From an uncultured Bacteroidales bacterium (GTDB lineage: Bacteria; Bacteroidota; Bacteroidia; Bacteroidales; Bacteroidaceae), in the NCBI GenBank assembly GCA_902789725.1, contig CADAPC010000024.1, forward strand, positions 1 through 48,160: a stretch of DNA of 48,160 nt, given 5' to 3'. The notes under the pieces are model-generated. The model worked only from the letters and a program-made list of their open reading frames with translations. It did not search any database and was not told where the DNA came from. The stretch's first letter is position 1. The number at the start of each line of letters is the position of its first letter. The translations under genes were made by a program, and so were the position numbers. Shown in pieces: positions 7,893-16,001 of this stretch.

Positions 7893-9608
7893 ATGAAAAA
7901 AATGCTAATAGCCCTCGTAGCGGCTTCTATTTTTCAATTCTTTCAGGTGTCAATACTTCCCACGCATGCACAACACGACATTTGGGTTGACATTAATGGT
8001 GTGCGCGACCTCACGGCCGACTCCATCGACATTGCCAATCAAGCTCGTCCTGTACCCGGCAGCAGCAGGAAGGGTAACAACCCCGTACTTTTCCTGGTGG
8101 GAAATAGCACGATGCGTACTGGCACCCTCGGCAATGGGAACAATGGACAATGGGGATGGGGATTTTATGCCCATGAGTATTATGATGAGAATAAAATAAC
8201 GGTTGAGAATCACGCTCTGGGAGGAACGTCTCCCCGCACATTTTACAACCAGCTGTGGAAGCCTGTACTTGAAGCCATAAAGAAAGGGGACTATGTATTT
8301 CTTGAACTGGGTCACAACGACAACGGCCCCATTGATTCCATCCGTGCCCGCTCCTCCTATCGTCCTAACGGCGTTCTGGAGGTGAAGGAAGACTCTATCT
8401 CAATATATAATAAGGTGACTCGGAAGCAGGAGACTGTTTACACCTTTGGGGGGTACACCCGACGTTTCATTAATGAGATTCGGGCAAAAGGAGCCACTCC
8501 TATTCTCTTCACGCTGACCCCTCGCAACGATTACGAAGCGGACAATCCTAAGAGGATTCAGCGCAAACTTACTGATTTCACCCCAGCCATTTTTGCAATA
8601 GGCAAGGAAATGAATGTGCCCGTCATTGACCTCAACGACATTTCTGCACTGAAGTTGGAGAAGTATGGCCCTTGGAAAACTAACTACCATTTCTATCTCG
8701 ACAAAATACACTCTTCGGCATACGGAGCACGCATGAATGCACAGAGTGCCGCTGAGGGCATTCTCGCTTCCACCGACCCGCAGCTGGCTGTCTTCAAGAC
8801 GTATCTGAACGACAAAGTTATCCCTAAGCGTTGCGACCAAAAGCGCAAACCTGGCAAACCTGTTGTTTTCCTATGTGGCGACTCAACAGGCAAGAACGAG
8901 GACAAGAATCCTGACGGCATGTGGGGATGGGGAAGTCAAGGCTACACGGTGTTTGACTCCACTAAATGCGTATTTCAAAATCAAGCGAAAGCTGGACGTT
9001 CTACCCGTACCTTCATTGATGAAGACCGTTGGGAAGAAGTTTATAATTCACTTGAGCCTGGCGATGTGGTGCTCATTCAGTTTGGGCACAATGACATAGG
9101 TGGAATCAAGGATGGCAAGGAACGTGGCGTGCTTGCCACAGCCAAGGATTCTAGCCACGTCTATCGCATGGAGAGCAGCGGCATCTACAAAGTAATCTAT
9201 TCTTATGGATGGTACTTGAAAAAGATGATACGCGATGCTCAAGAAAAGGGGGCTACCCCTATCTTATTGTCGCTAACTCCTCGTAACGAATGGCACGAGG
9301 GTAAAGGACAGGAGCGCGGTTTCATTTACCCAGTCAAAGAAAAGAAGGGGAAACTCTACATAGAACGCCGTAACGAGACCTATGGCTCATGGTGCCGGGC
9401 GGTGGCCGAAGAAACGGGGGCAGAATTTGTTGATGTTCACAACATCACCGCCAATGCACTTGATAAGATGGGAAAGACTAAAGCAGCTGCTTATTTCAAT
9501 CACGACCACACTCACACTTCGCTGAAAGGAGCGCAACTCAATGCACAGAGTGTAGCTAAGGGGCTCCGCGAAAACGGTAGTCCAATAGCCACTCTGCTGA
9601 AGAAATAA
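7893..9608 (+). CDS. Secreted tandem SGNH/CE12-type acetylesterase
   Basis: A 571-residue protein with a signal peptide ending near THAQH and two SGNH hydrolase domains of the rhamnogalacturonan-acetylesterase (CE12) type. Domain 1 (about 63-290) has LVGNSTM with Ser at about 72, then ELGHNDNG, then the catalytic-pair region LDKIHSSAYGA. Domain 2 (about 320-565) has LCGDSTGK, QFGHNDIGG and HDHTHTSLKGA. Domain 1 has Asn in place of the Asp of the GDS block; the Ser, Asn and His needed for catalysis are present in both. The likely role is removing acetyl groups from pectin-type polysaccharides outside the cytoplasm. It lies 34 bases after the Nudix gene; no separate promoter is evident. Confidence 0.87.
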   Translation: MKKMLIALVAASIFQFFQVSILPTHAQHDIWVDINGVRDLTADSIDIANQARPVPGSSRKGNNPVLFLVGNSTMRTGTLGNGNNGQWGWGFYAHEYYDENKITVENHALGGTSPRTFYNQLWKPVLEAIKKGDYVFLELGHNDNGPIDSIRARSSYRPNGVLEVKEDSISIYNKVTRKQETVYTFGGYTRRFINEIRAKGATPILFTLTPRNDYEADNPKRIQRKLTDFTPAIFAIGKEMNVPVIDLNDISALKLEKYGPWKTNYHFYLDKIHSSAYGARMNAQSAAEGILASTDPQLAVFKTYLNDKVIPKRCDQKRKPGKPVVFLCGDSTGKNEDKNPDGMWGWGSQGYTVFDSTKCVFQNQAKAGRSTRTFIDEDRWEEVYNSLEPGDVVLIQFGHNDIGGIKDGKERGVLATAKDSSHVYRMESSGIYKVIYSYGWYLKKMIRDAQEKGATPILLSLTPRNEWHEGKGQERGFIYPVKEKKGKLYIERRNETYGSWCRAVAEETGAEFVDVHNITANALDKMGKTKAAAYFNHDHTHTSLKGAQLNAQSVAKGLRENGSPIATLLKK

Positions 9609-9624
9609 ATCTGTACCACCTTTT

Positions 9625-10929
9625 TCAGAACATCTGAATGACTCGCCGGATTCCATCCACAAGTGCATCAACCTCGTCCACTGTGTTGTAAAGGCCAAAG
9701 GAAGCGCGGACTGTACCAGGAATGCCAAGACGGTTCATGAGAGGTTCGGCACAGTGGTGGCCTGTACGGACTGCGATGCCGAGACGGTCGAGGAGGGTGC
9801 CGAGGTCGAGGGGGTGGATATAGTGTCCATCCTTCTGGACGAGGAAGGAGATGACCGCATCGGAAGAGCAGAGGGTTTCATGCCCGAAAGCCGCTGAAGT
9901 TGAACCTTGGGAAGGCATAGAAGCTGCAAGGTCAGAAGTTGAATGGGAGGCATGGCCAAAGATGGTCATGCCTTCAATTTGCTGAAGTTGATCAAGGGCA
10001 TAGCGTGTGAGTTGTTGCTCATGCTGAAAGATTTGTTCCATGCCGAGGGCAGAGACGTAATCGAGAGCAATAGCCAGTGCATGGGTGGCAACATAATCGG
10101 GGGTGCCTGCTTCAAACTTATAGGGCAAAGTGTTATAAGTGGTCTTTTCAAAGCTTACGTTCTGAATCATTTCGCCACCGCCCTGATATGGAGGCAAGCG
10201 GTCGAGCCAGTTTTCCTTTCCATAGAGCACACCCACACCTGTGGGGCCATAGACTTTGTGTCCGGAGAAAGCAAAGAAGTCGCAGTCGAGAGCTTGTACA
10301 TCGACTGGCATGTGGGGCACACTTTGAGCACCATCAATGAGGACAGGCACATTGTGCTGATGAGCTATGCGCACAATTTGGCCAACAGGGTTGATGGTGC
10401 CCAACACGTTGCTGACGTGAGTGCAGCAAACGAGTTTGGTCTTGTCAGAGAACAGTTGCTGATACGCATCAAGGTCGAGTGTACCCAGATTTGTCATGGG
10501 TATGACTCGAAGGATGGCTCCCTTTCGTTGGCACATCATCTGCCAAGGGACAATGTTGCTATGATGCTCCATCGTACTGACGATGATTTCATCATCAGCA
10601 TGAATGAAAGCTTCTCCAAAAGTGAAAGCGAGGAGGTTGATGCTTTCTGTGGTACCTCGCGTGAAGAGAATCTCGGACGAGGAACGAGCATTGATAAAGG
10701 CTCGTACAGCTTCTCGACTGGACTCATGCAGTTCGGTGGCCTGCTGGGAAAGGAAATGCACGCCTCTGTGGACATTGGCATTGACATTATAATATTCATC
10801 GACCATCGCCTCAACCACCTGTTTGGGCTTCTGGGTTGTGGCACCATTGTCGAGATAAACGAGAGGATGGTTATAGACCTTTCGACTGAGGATGGGAAAA
10901 TCTTTACGGATATCTTGGAGAGAGTACAT
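9625..10929 (-). CDS. sufS: Cysteine desulfurase SufS
   Basis: A 434-residue PLP enzyme that takes sulfur from cysteine for Fe-S cluster assembly. The N-terminus is typical (DFPILSRKVYNHPLVYLDNG), the PLP lysine is in FAFSGHKVYGPTG at about 225, and the persulfide cysteine is in RTGHHCAEPLM at about 393. It is about 28 residues longer than usual SufS. The excess is a Ser/Ala-rich segment at about 326-356 (ASHSTSDLAASMPSQGS and following), just before the strand that leads to the catalytic cysteine. It is the last gene of the suf run and converges on the esterase gene, with only 16 bases between the stops. Confidence 0.95.
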   Translation of the reverse strand: MYSLQDIRKDFPILSRKVYNHPLVYLDNGATTQKPKQVVEAMVDEYYNVNANVHRGVHFLSQQATELHESSREAVRAFINARSSSEILFTRGTTESINLLAFTFGEAFIHADDEIIVSTMEHHSNIVPWQMMCQRKGAILRVIPMTNLGTLDLDAYQQLFSDKTKLVCCTHVSNVLGTINPVGQIVRIAHQHNVPVLIDGAQSVPHMPVDVQALDCDFFAFSGHKVYGPTGVGVLYGKENWLDRLPPYQGGGEMIQNVSFEKTTYNTLPYKFEAGTPDYVATHALAIALDYVSALGMEQIFQHEQQLTRYALDQLQQIEGMTIFGHASHSTSDLAASMPSQGSTSAAFGHETLCSSDAVISFLVQKDGHYIHPLDLGTLLDRLGIAVRTGHHCAEPLMNRLGIPGTVRASFGLYNTVDEVDALVDGIRRVIQMF

Positions 10930-10943
10930 GAACTTATGATTTT

Positions 10944-10983
10944 AAGGGCTTATAGGTCTAAGACTTATAAGACTTATAGGCTA
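10944..10983. repeat. CTTATA/TATAAG-rich short repeat between sufD and sufS
   Basis: The 57-bp sufD-sufS gap contains several degenerate copies of a heptamer close to CTTATAG/CTTATAA, partly palindromic. It could fold weakly or be a slippage-generated tandem repeat. No function can be assigned. Confidence 0.55.
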
Positions 10984-10986
10984 TTA

Positions 10987-12267
10987 TTATTTGCAAAGGC
11001 GGCAGTCTTCGCACTTGTCGAGTTCGCCCCTGAATCGTTTCTCCACTTTGACATAGAGTTTCTGGCGGAGGGGTTCGTACTGGATGGAGTTAATGACTTG
11101 GCCCATAAAGGCATTCTTGAGTAAAGTGCGAGCTTCTGCTTCCGGGATGCCGCGTTGCCTCATATAGAAGAGAGCAGACTCGTCCATCACTCCTACGGTG
11201 GAACCATGTGCGCATTTCACATCATCAGCATAAATTTCGAGCATTGGTTGTGTGTAGACACGTGCTTCGGATGAGGCACAAAGGTTGGCATTGGTCTCTT
11301 GCGAGGTGGTTTGCTGCGCACCTTTTTCCACAAGGATTTTACCAGCGAAGGCTCCTACGGATTGATCATCAACTACATATTTGTAGAGTTGGTTTGACTG
11401 GCAGCAGGGGGCTTGATGATGGATGAGGGTATTGTTGTCAATATGCTGGTTTGCGCTACCTATCGCACATCCGTTGAGGGTCACCTGACTGTTTGTGTCA
11501 GTAAGATACACGTCACAGAGATTGCGTGTCAAACCATTAAAGAGCGTGATGCTATTGTGGCGGACAGAGCTATCGCGCCCTACTTTGATATACACATTGG
11601 AAAATCGTGAACAGAGTGAAGTAGTTTCCTCAATCTCGTAAAGATCAAGATGGGCATTATCGTGACAGCACACCTCTATCACTTGGGTTGTCAAGTACTT
11701 CCTTTTTTCCGATTTTTCCAAAAGGGGAGAAGCTTCTGACAGATGGTGATCAATGGCTTGAGAGGGAGGTGCCATCCTGTCGCTAATGATGATGGTGGCT
11801 TCGGCTCCTTTATCAAGGATGATGAGGAAGCGGCGATTCATCATTGTATCTTCCTTCCCTCGAAGCCAATTATCAATGGCGATAGGAGATTCGACTTTCG
11901 TATATGGAGGCACATAGATAAGTAAGGCATCGTGTGAGAGCATCGTGTTGAGTGCCGTGATAGAGTCTTTTGTGTTTGCAACTCTGTTATAGTAGGGAGA
12001 TACGTTGATGGGGGCATCTTTCAAATGGAAGATGAAGGGAGAGGGAGTGATGGTGATGGGAGTAAGAGAAATGCCATAGTTAGGCGCGAAGACGGTATCC
12101 ACATCGGTATAGCGGTAACGCTCAACTTTTCGTGTGGGAAATCCGCTTGACTCGAACTGTCGGAATGCAGCATCTCGCACGGCATTCATGACAGGGCAAC
12201 TGCGCTCTTTGATGATGGAGCTTGCCTCTTGATAAAATTCTATGTATTGTTTTTCCGATTTCATCAT
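10987..12267 (-). CDS. sufD: Fe-S cluster assembly protein SufD
   Basis: A 426-residue scaffold subunit of the SufBC2D complex. The C-terminal beta-helix region is recognisable from YADDVKCAHGSTVGVMDES, RGIPEAEARTLLKNAFM and the short Cys-containing tail KCEDCRLCK. It partners with SufB and the SufC ATPase to build [Fe-S] clusters from SufS-derived sulfur. The N-terminal half is divergent, as is usual for SufD. It starts 3 bases after the sufC stop, which indicates translational coupling. The Cys-rich tail (C-x2-C-x3-C) is noticeable. Confidence 0.93.
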   Translation of the reverse strand: MMKSEKQYIEFYQEASSIIKERSCPVMNAVRDAAFRQFESSGFPTRKVERYRYTDVDTVFAPNYGISLTPITITPSPFIFHLKDAPINVSPYYNRVANTKDSITALNTMLSHDALLIYVPPYTKVESPIAIDNWLRGKEDTMMNRRFLIILDKGAEATIIISDRMAPPSQAIDHHLSEASPLLEKSEKRKYLTTQVIEVCCHDNAHLDLYEIEETTSLCSRFSNVYIKVGRDSSVRHNSITLFNGLTRNLCDVYLTDTNSQVTLNGCAIGSANQHIDNNTLIHHQAPCCQSNQLYKYVVDDQSVGAFAGKILVEKGAQQTTSQETNANLCASSEARVYTQPMLEIYADDVKCAHGSTVGVMDESALFYMRQRGIPEAEARTLLKNAFMGQVINSIQYEPLRQKLYVKVEKRFRGELDKCEDCRLCK

Positions 12268-12270
12268 CCT

Positions 12271-13026
12271 TTAAGCATTCATTAAGCCCTCTTTAATCCA
12301 GTCAAATCCGTTGTTCTCAATCTTTTGCGCAAGGTCTGGTCCACCTGTCTTGACAATTTTTCCATCAATGAGGACATGTACAAAATGAGGGCGGATGTAG
12401 TCGAGCAGTCGCTGGTAGTGTGTTATGACGAGGGCAGAAGTCCCTGGGGTACGCAATTTATTGAATCCCTCAGCCACAATCCGCAAGGCATCGACATCAA
12501 GCCCTGAGTCTGTCTCATCAAGAATACAGAAGGTGGGGTTGAGCATGGCCATCTGAAAGATTTCATTTCGCTTACGCTCGCCACCAGAAAAGCCTTCATT
12601 GACAGAACGGTTCATCAGTTTTTGGTCAATCTCAACGAGTTTTCGTTTCTCGCGCATCATCTTGAGGAAATCTGTACTTTTCAGAGGTTCTTTCCCTTGA
12701 GCTTCACGGCGAGCATTGACAGCTGCACGCATGAAGTTAGTCATTGAGACTCCAGGTATTTCAATGGGTGCTTGAAACGACATAAAGATGCCAGCATGGG
12801 CACGTTCCTCCGTGTTCATACTAAGCAGGTCTTGTCCATTGAAGATGATTGAGCCTTTTGTCACTTCATAATTAGGATTGCCTACAATGACGTTGGAGAG
12901 CGTAGATTTTCCAGCACCGTTGGTACCCATCAAGGCATGAATTTCACCATCATTGATGGTTAGGTCAATGCCTTTTAATATTTCTTTATCGCCCACTTGG
13001 GCGTGGAGGTTTCTAATTTCTAACAT
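12271..13026 (-). CDS. sufC: Fe-S assembly ATPase SufC
   Basis: A 251-residue ABC-type ATPase of the Suf machinery. The Walker A motif is MGTNGAGKSTLSNVI, the signature FSGGERKRNEI and the Walker B CILDETDSGLDVD, all exactly as in SufC. It provides the ATP-driven conformational change of the SufBC2D scaffold and is not a transporter. Its start overlaps the last 7 bases of the upstream methyltransferase gene, so expression of the two is coupled. Confidence 0.96.
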   Translation of the reverse strand: MLEIRNLHAQVGDKEILKGIDLTINDGEIHALMGTNGAGKSTLSNVIVGNPNYEVTKGSIIFNGQDLLSMNTEERAHAGIFMSFQAPIEIPGVSMTNFMRAAVNARREAQGKEPLKSTDFLKMMREKRKLVEIDQKLMNRSVNEGFSGGERKRNEIFQMAMLNPTFCILDETDSGLDVDALRIVAEGFNKLRTPGTSALVITHYQRLLDYIRPHFVHVLIDGKIVKTGGPDLAQKIENNGFDWIKEGLMNA

Positions 13027-13946
13027 GAGCGTATGTTATTTAGTTTTTTTTTACCATAAACAAATTGGCGCAGCTTTTTTCTCCTTTCCCAAGAAAGGGT
13101 CTGAACAAAAAAATGAATGGTGTTGTAGTACCAGTATTTCAATTTCAGTCCGAAAGCATAGCGAGGATGCAGCAAGAGGTCAATCAGCATTTTTTGCTCG
13201 TTGAGTAAACGAGCCGTTTCGTGCTGCAAGTTTAATAGCTGTGAAGGAACTTCAGCGGTTTTTATAATGGTACAAACCACAAAACCGTTCGGAAGAATAG
13301 TTGTGTGACAAGTTGTGAAGGAAGCAATGAGGTCGTCAAGAACTACACGTTGGCAATCGTTCCATATAAGGAGATGCTGGTCACTATCCAAACAGATGTT
13401 GAATTTATGAAAGCCTTTGTAACGCTCCGCTTCAGCTTCGTTGGGATGATGATTGAGATAGAGGCAGCCACCCACATCGAGCACTTGGAGAGCCTGAAGA
13501 ATCCCTTCAATCGGTTGTGCAGAATGGTCCAAAGCATTTTGGATGATGATGAGTTTCACTCCTTCCCTTTGATGGGTGCAAGCAAGGTGTTCCATCATGC
13601 CAAACTCCACTACAGGCATTTCACGATGATACCGCTGTATGATTTTGTTATAATAACTGGCAAGCGGATCTATGTAGTGTACTTCCAAAGATTGCATTCC
13701 ACCTGGAACTGGAAGCTGGTCGCCCTTGGCAAAACTGATGCCGCATCCCACATCAAGCACAATAGGATGAGGGAATTGGGCGAGAAACGTGACAGCATCG
13801 AAGCCCTCCAACTGAATAGTCTGTCCCAGCCGTGACCAATTTCTAAGGCCCTCAAAAGCACAGTCCCAGCGATAGATGTTGTTCCAGAAAGCCAGTTCGT
13901 ACGGGATTCCTGAAATCCATGTTTTCAGTTCTGTTTTTTCTTCCAT
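13020..13946 (-). CDS. SAM-dependent methyltransferase-like protein inside the suf operon
   Basis: A 308-residue protein with class I methyltransferase motif I (IVLDVGCGIS) at about 62-71. An acidic second strand (HYIDPLASYY) and a later IIQNALDHSAQP / VGGCLYLNHH region match motifs of the fold. The C-terminal third is basic and aromatic (LKLKYWYYNTIHFFVQTLSWERRKK) and may touch a membrane or a polyanion. I chose ATG 13946; TTG at 13955 would add three residues. It lies 13 bases after sufB and overlaps sufC by 7, so it is co-transcribed. A role in Fe-S assembly is not established; it may be a passenger methyltransferase of small-molecule or glycan type. Confidence 0.75.
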   Translation of the reverse strand: MEEKTELKTWISGIPYELAFWNNIYRWDCAFEGLRNWSRLGQTIQLEGFDAVTFLAQFPHPIVLDVGCGISFAKGDQLPVPGGMQSLEVHYIDPLASYYNKIIQRYHREMPVVEFGMMEHLACTHQREGVKLIIIQNALDHSAQPIEGILQALQVLDVGGCLYLNHHPNEAEAERYKGFHKFNICLDSDQHLLIWNDCQRVVLDDLIASFTTCHTTILPNGFVVCTIIKTAEVPSQLLNLQHETARLLNEQKMLIDLLLHPRYAFGLKLKYWYYNTIHFFVQTLSWERRKKLRQFVYGKKKLNNIRSC

Positions 13947-13959
13947 ACACACCAAAGAA

Positions 13960-15420
13960 TTAACCTACCGTACCTTCAAGGGAGACGGAAAGAAGTTTTT
14001 GTGCTTCAACGGCAAACTCCATCGGGAGTTTGTTGATGACTTCTTTGGCATAACCGTTTACGATGAGTCCTACGGCTTCTTCTGTGGAAATGCCTCGCTG
14101 GTTGCAATAAAAGAGCTGGTCTTCATTGATTTTGGAAGTTGTGGCCTCATGCTCCACTGTTGCCGTACTGTTGTGGATGTCCATGTAAGGGAAGGTGTGA
14201 GCACCGCATTCACTACCAAGGAGGAGAGAATCGCAGGAAGAATAGTTGCGGGCACCATTGGCATGCTTGCCTACTCTTACCAAACCCCGATAGGAGTTTT
14301 GCGACTGTCCTGCTGATATACCCTTCGAGATGATGGTGGAACGAGTGTTCTTGCCTAAATGAATCATTTTGGTACCAGTGTCAGCTTCCTGATGGTGGTT
14401 GGTCACAGCCACAGAATAAAATTCTGCTTGGCTATTATCGCCCCTTAGTACACAGGAAGGGTATTTCCACGTGATGGCAGAGCCCGTCTCGACCTGGGTC
14501 CATGACAGTTTACTGTTAACACCACGCAAATCTCCACGTTTGGTGACGAGGTTGAGTACTCCGCCATGCCCTTCCGCATCGCCAGGATACCAGTTTTGCA
14601 CTGTCGAGTATTTCACCTCGGCATTGTCCATCACGACGATTTCGACAATGGCAGCATGCAGCTGATTTTCGTCACGCATTGGAGCGGTACAACCTTCAAG
14701 ATAGGACACGTATGAGCCTTCGTCACAAATGATGAGAGTACGTTCAAACTGCCCCGTGTTGCGAGCATTGATGCGGAAGTAGGTGGAAAGTTCCATTGGA
14801 CAGCGCGTGTTTTTGGGAATATAGACGAAAGAACCGTCGGAGAACACTGCGCTGTTGAGGGCTGCGAAATAATTATCTTTAGGAGGCACTACGCTACCAA
14901 GATATTGGCGCACCAACTCTGGGTACTGTCGGACGGCTTCACTGATGGAGCAGAAAATGATGCCTTTTTCAGAGAGTGTCTCCCTATAAGTTGTCTTTAC
15001 CGATACAGAGTCCATCACCGCATCTACAGCTGTGCCAGAAAGGGCAAGGCGTTCCTCCAAAGGAATGCCTAACTTGTCGAAGGTTTTCATCAACTCAGGG
15101 TCTATCTCATCCAGGCTCTTAGGACCTTTCTTACTACTGGCAGTGGGGTCGGCATAGTAAGAGATGCTCTGATAATCTATATCGGGCAAATGCACATGTC
15201 CCCATGTGGGTTGTTTTTGTGTTAACCAATAATGGTAAGCGTCCAGACGGAACTGCAACAGCCAATCTGGTTCCCCCTTTTTCTCTGAGATGAGACGGAT
15301 AACATCTTCGTTTAGACCTTTATCAATGATTTCAGTGTGCACGTCGGTGGTAAATCCAAATTCATATTTCTTCTCTGCCACCTTACGGACAAATTCATTT
15401 TTTTTTGGATTTTTGTTCAT
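13960..15420 (-). CDS. sufB: Fe-S cluster assembly protein SufB
   Basis: A 486-residue core scaffold subunit of SufBC2D. Conserved stretches include [56 protein letters not shown] and [20 protein letters not shown]. The end has [19 protein letters not shown]. Length matches the family. Its start codon overlaps the stop of cvpA by 4 bases (ATGA). In this operon it is separated from sufC by the methyltransferase gene, whereas sufB-sufC is normally contiguous. Confidence 0.96.
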   Translation of the reverse strand: MNKNPKKNEFVRKVAEKKYEFGFTTDVHTEIIDKGLNEDVIRLISEKKGEPDWLLQFRLDAYHYWLTQKQPTWGHVHLPDIDYQSISYYADPTASSKKGPKSLDEIDPELMKTFDKLGIPLEERLALSGTAVDAVMDSVSVKTTYRETLSEKGIIFCSISEAVRQYPELVRQYLGSVVPPKDNYFAALNSAVFSDGSFVYIPKNTRCPMELSTYFRINARNTGQFERTLIICDEGSYVSYLEGCTAPMRDENQLHAAIVEIVVMDNAEVKYSTVQNWYPGDAEGHGGVLNLVTKRGDLRGVNSKLSWTQVETGSAITWKYPSCVLRGDNSQAEFYSVAVTNHHQEADTGTKMIHLGKNTRSTIISKGISAGQSQNSYRGLVRVGKHANGARNYSSCDSLLLGSECGAHTFPYMDIHNSTATVEHEATTSKINEDQLFYCNQRGISTEEAVGLIVNGYAKEVINKLPMEFAVEAQKLLSVSLEGTVG

Positions 15421-15992
15421 TCTGCTTTCTTAGAGGTATTAAGCTTCCCTGTAGCCTTCTCCACAACAGGCTTAAATCCACTCTTCTTAGGATAGCCATT
15501 GGCTTGCTCTGTGGCATCGGTGACTAACAGGATGTCGGGAATGATCACTTGAGTGGCATGCTTCACTTGATAAAAAAGGTCTGAACGCACAGCCAACTTC
15601 TGAGGACGGAAACCAGCATTGCTGGCAACGAAGTCAAATAGGTTCAGTGCTATGCTGAGAATTACCCCATAACTCAACACACCAACAACGGCTCCGATCA
15701 GACGATTAAGAAAGTTCAATTTAATCTTCTTAAAGAACTCTGTTAAAAAGGCAGCAATCCACCCTAAGGCGATGGGGACAACAAGAACGATGAGAATAAA
15801 AGCGATGAGACGGCCAAAACCGATGCTGGCTCCTGTCTTGTCTGCAAGGAAATCACCAAACTGATGATAGAGAGTTGCTGCGATGAGAAGCCCTAAGGCC
15901 ACACCTAAAAAGTTTGCCACCTGTTTAAACGCCCCTTGCTTGAAGCCAATGATGGCTCCAACAGCAAGGACGATATAAATAAGAATATCCAT
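15417..15992 (-). CDS. CvpA family membrane protein
   Basis: A 191-residue protein with four predicted membrane segments in the first 125 residues, beginning [20 protein letters not shown], the conserved CvpA start. A soluble Lys-rich tail follows. CvpA relatives are linked to colicin V export and envelope stress in other bacteria; the role in Bacteroidetes is unknown. It lies 9 bases after infB and overlaps sufB by 4, in the conserved infB-cvpA-sufB arrangement of the group. Confidence 0.9.
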   Translation of the reverse strand: MDILIYIVLAVGAIIGFKQGAFKQVANFLGVALGLLIAATLYHQFGDFLADKTGASIGFGRLIAFILIVLVVPIALGWIAAFLTEFFKKIKLNFLNRLIGAVVGVLSYGVILSIALNLFDFVASNAGFRPQKLAVRSDLFYQVKHATQVIIPDILLVTDATEQANGYPKKSGFKPVVEKATGKLNTSKKAE

Positions 15993-16001
15993 TTGATTAA
16001 A

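Noticed and set aside
9943..11124. 393-residue plus-strand open frame opposite sufS and sufD
   Set aside because: It lies antisense to two clearly recognised genes, has no family resemblance and no promoter. It is a shadow of their codon usage.
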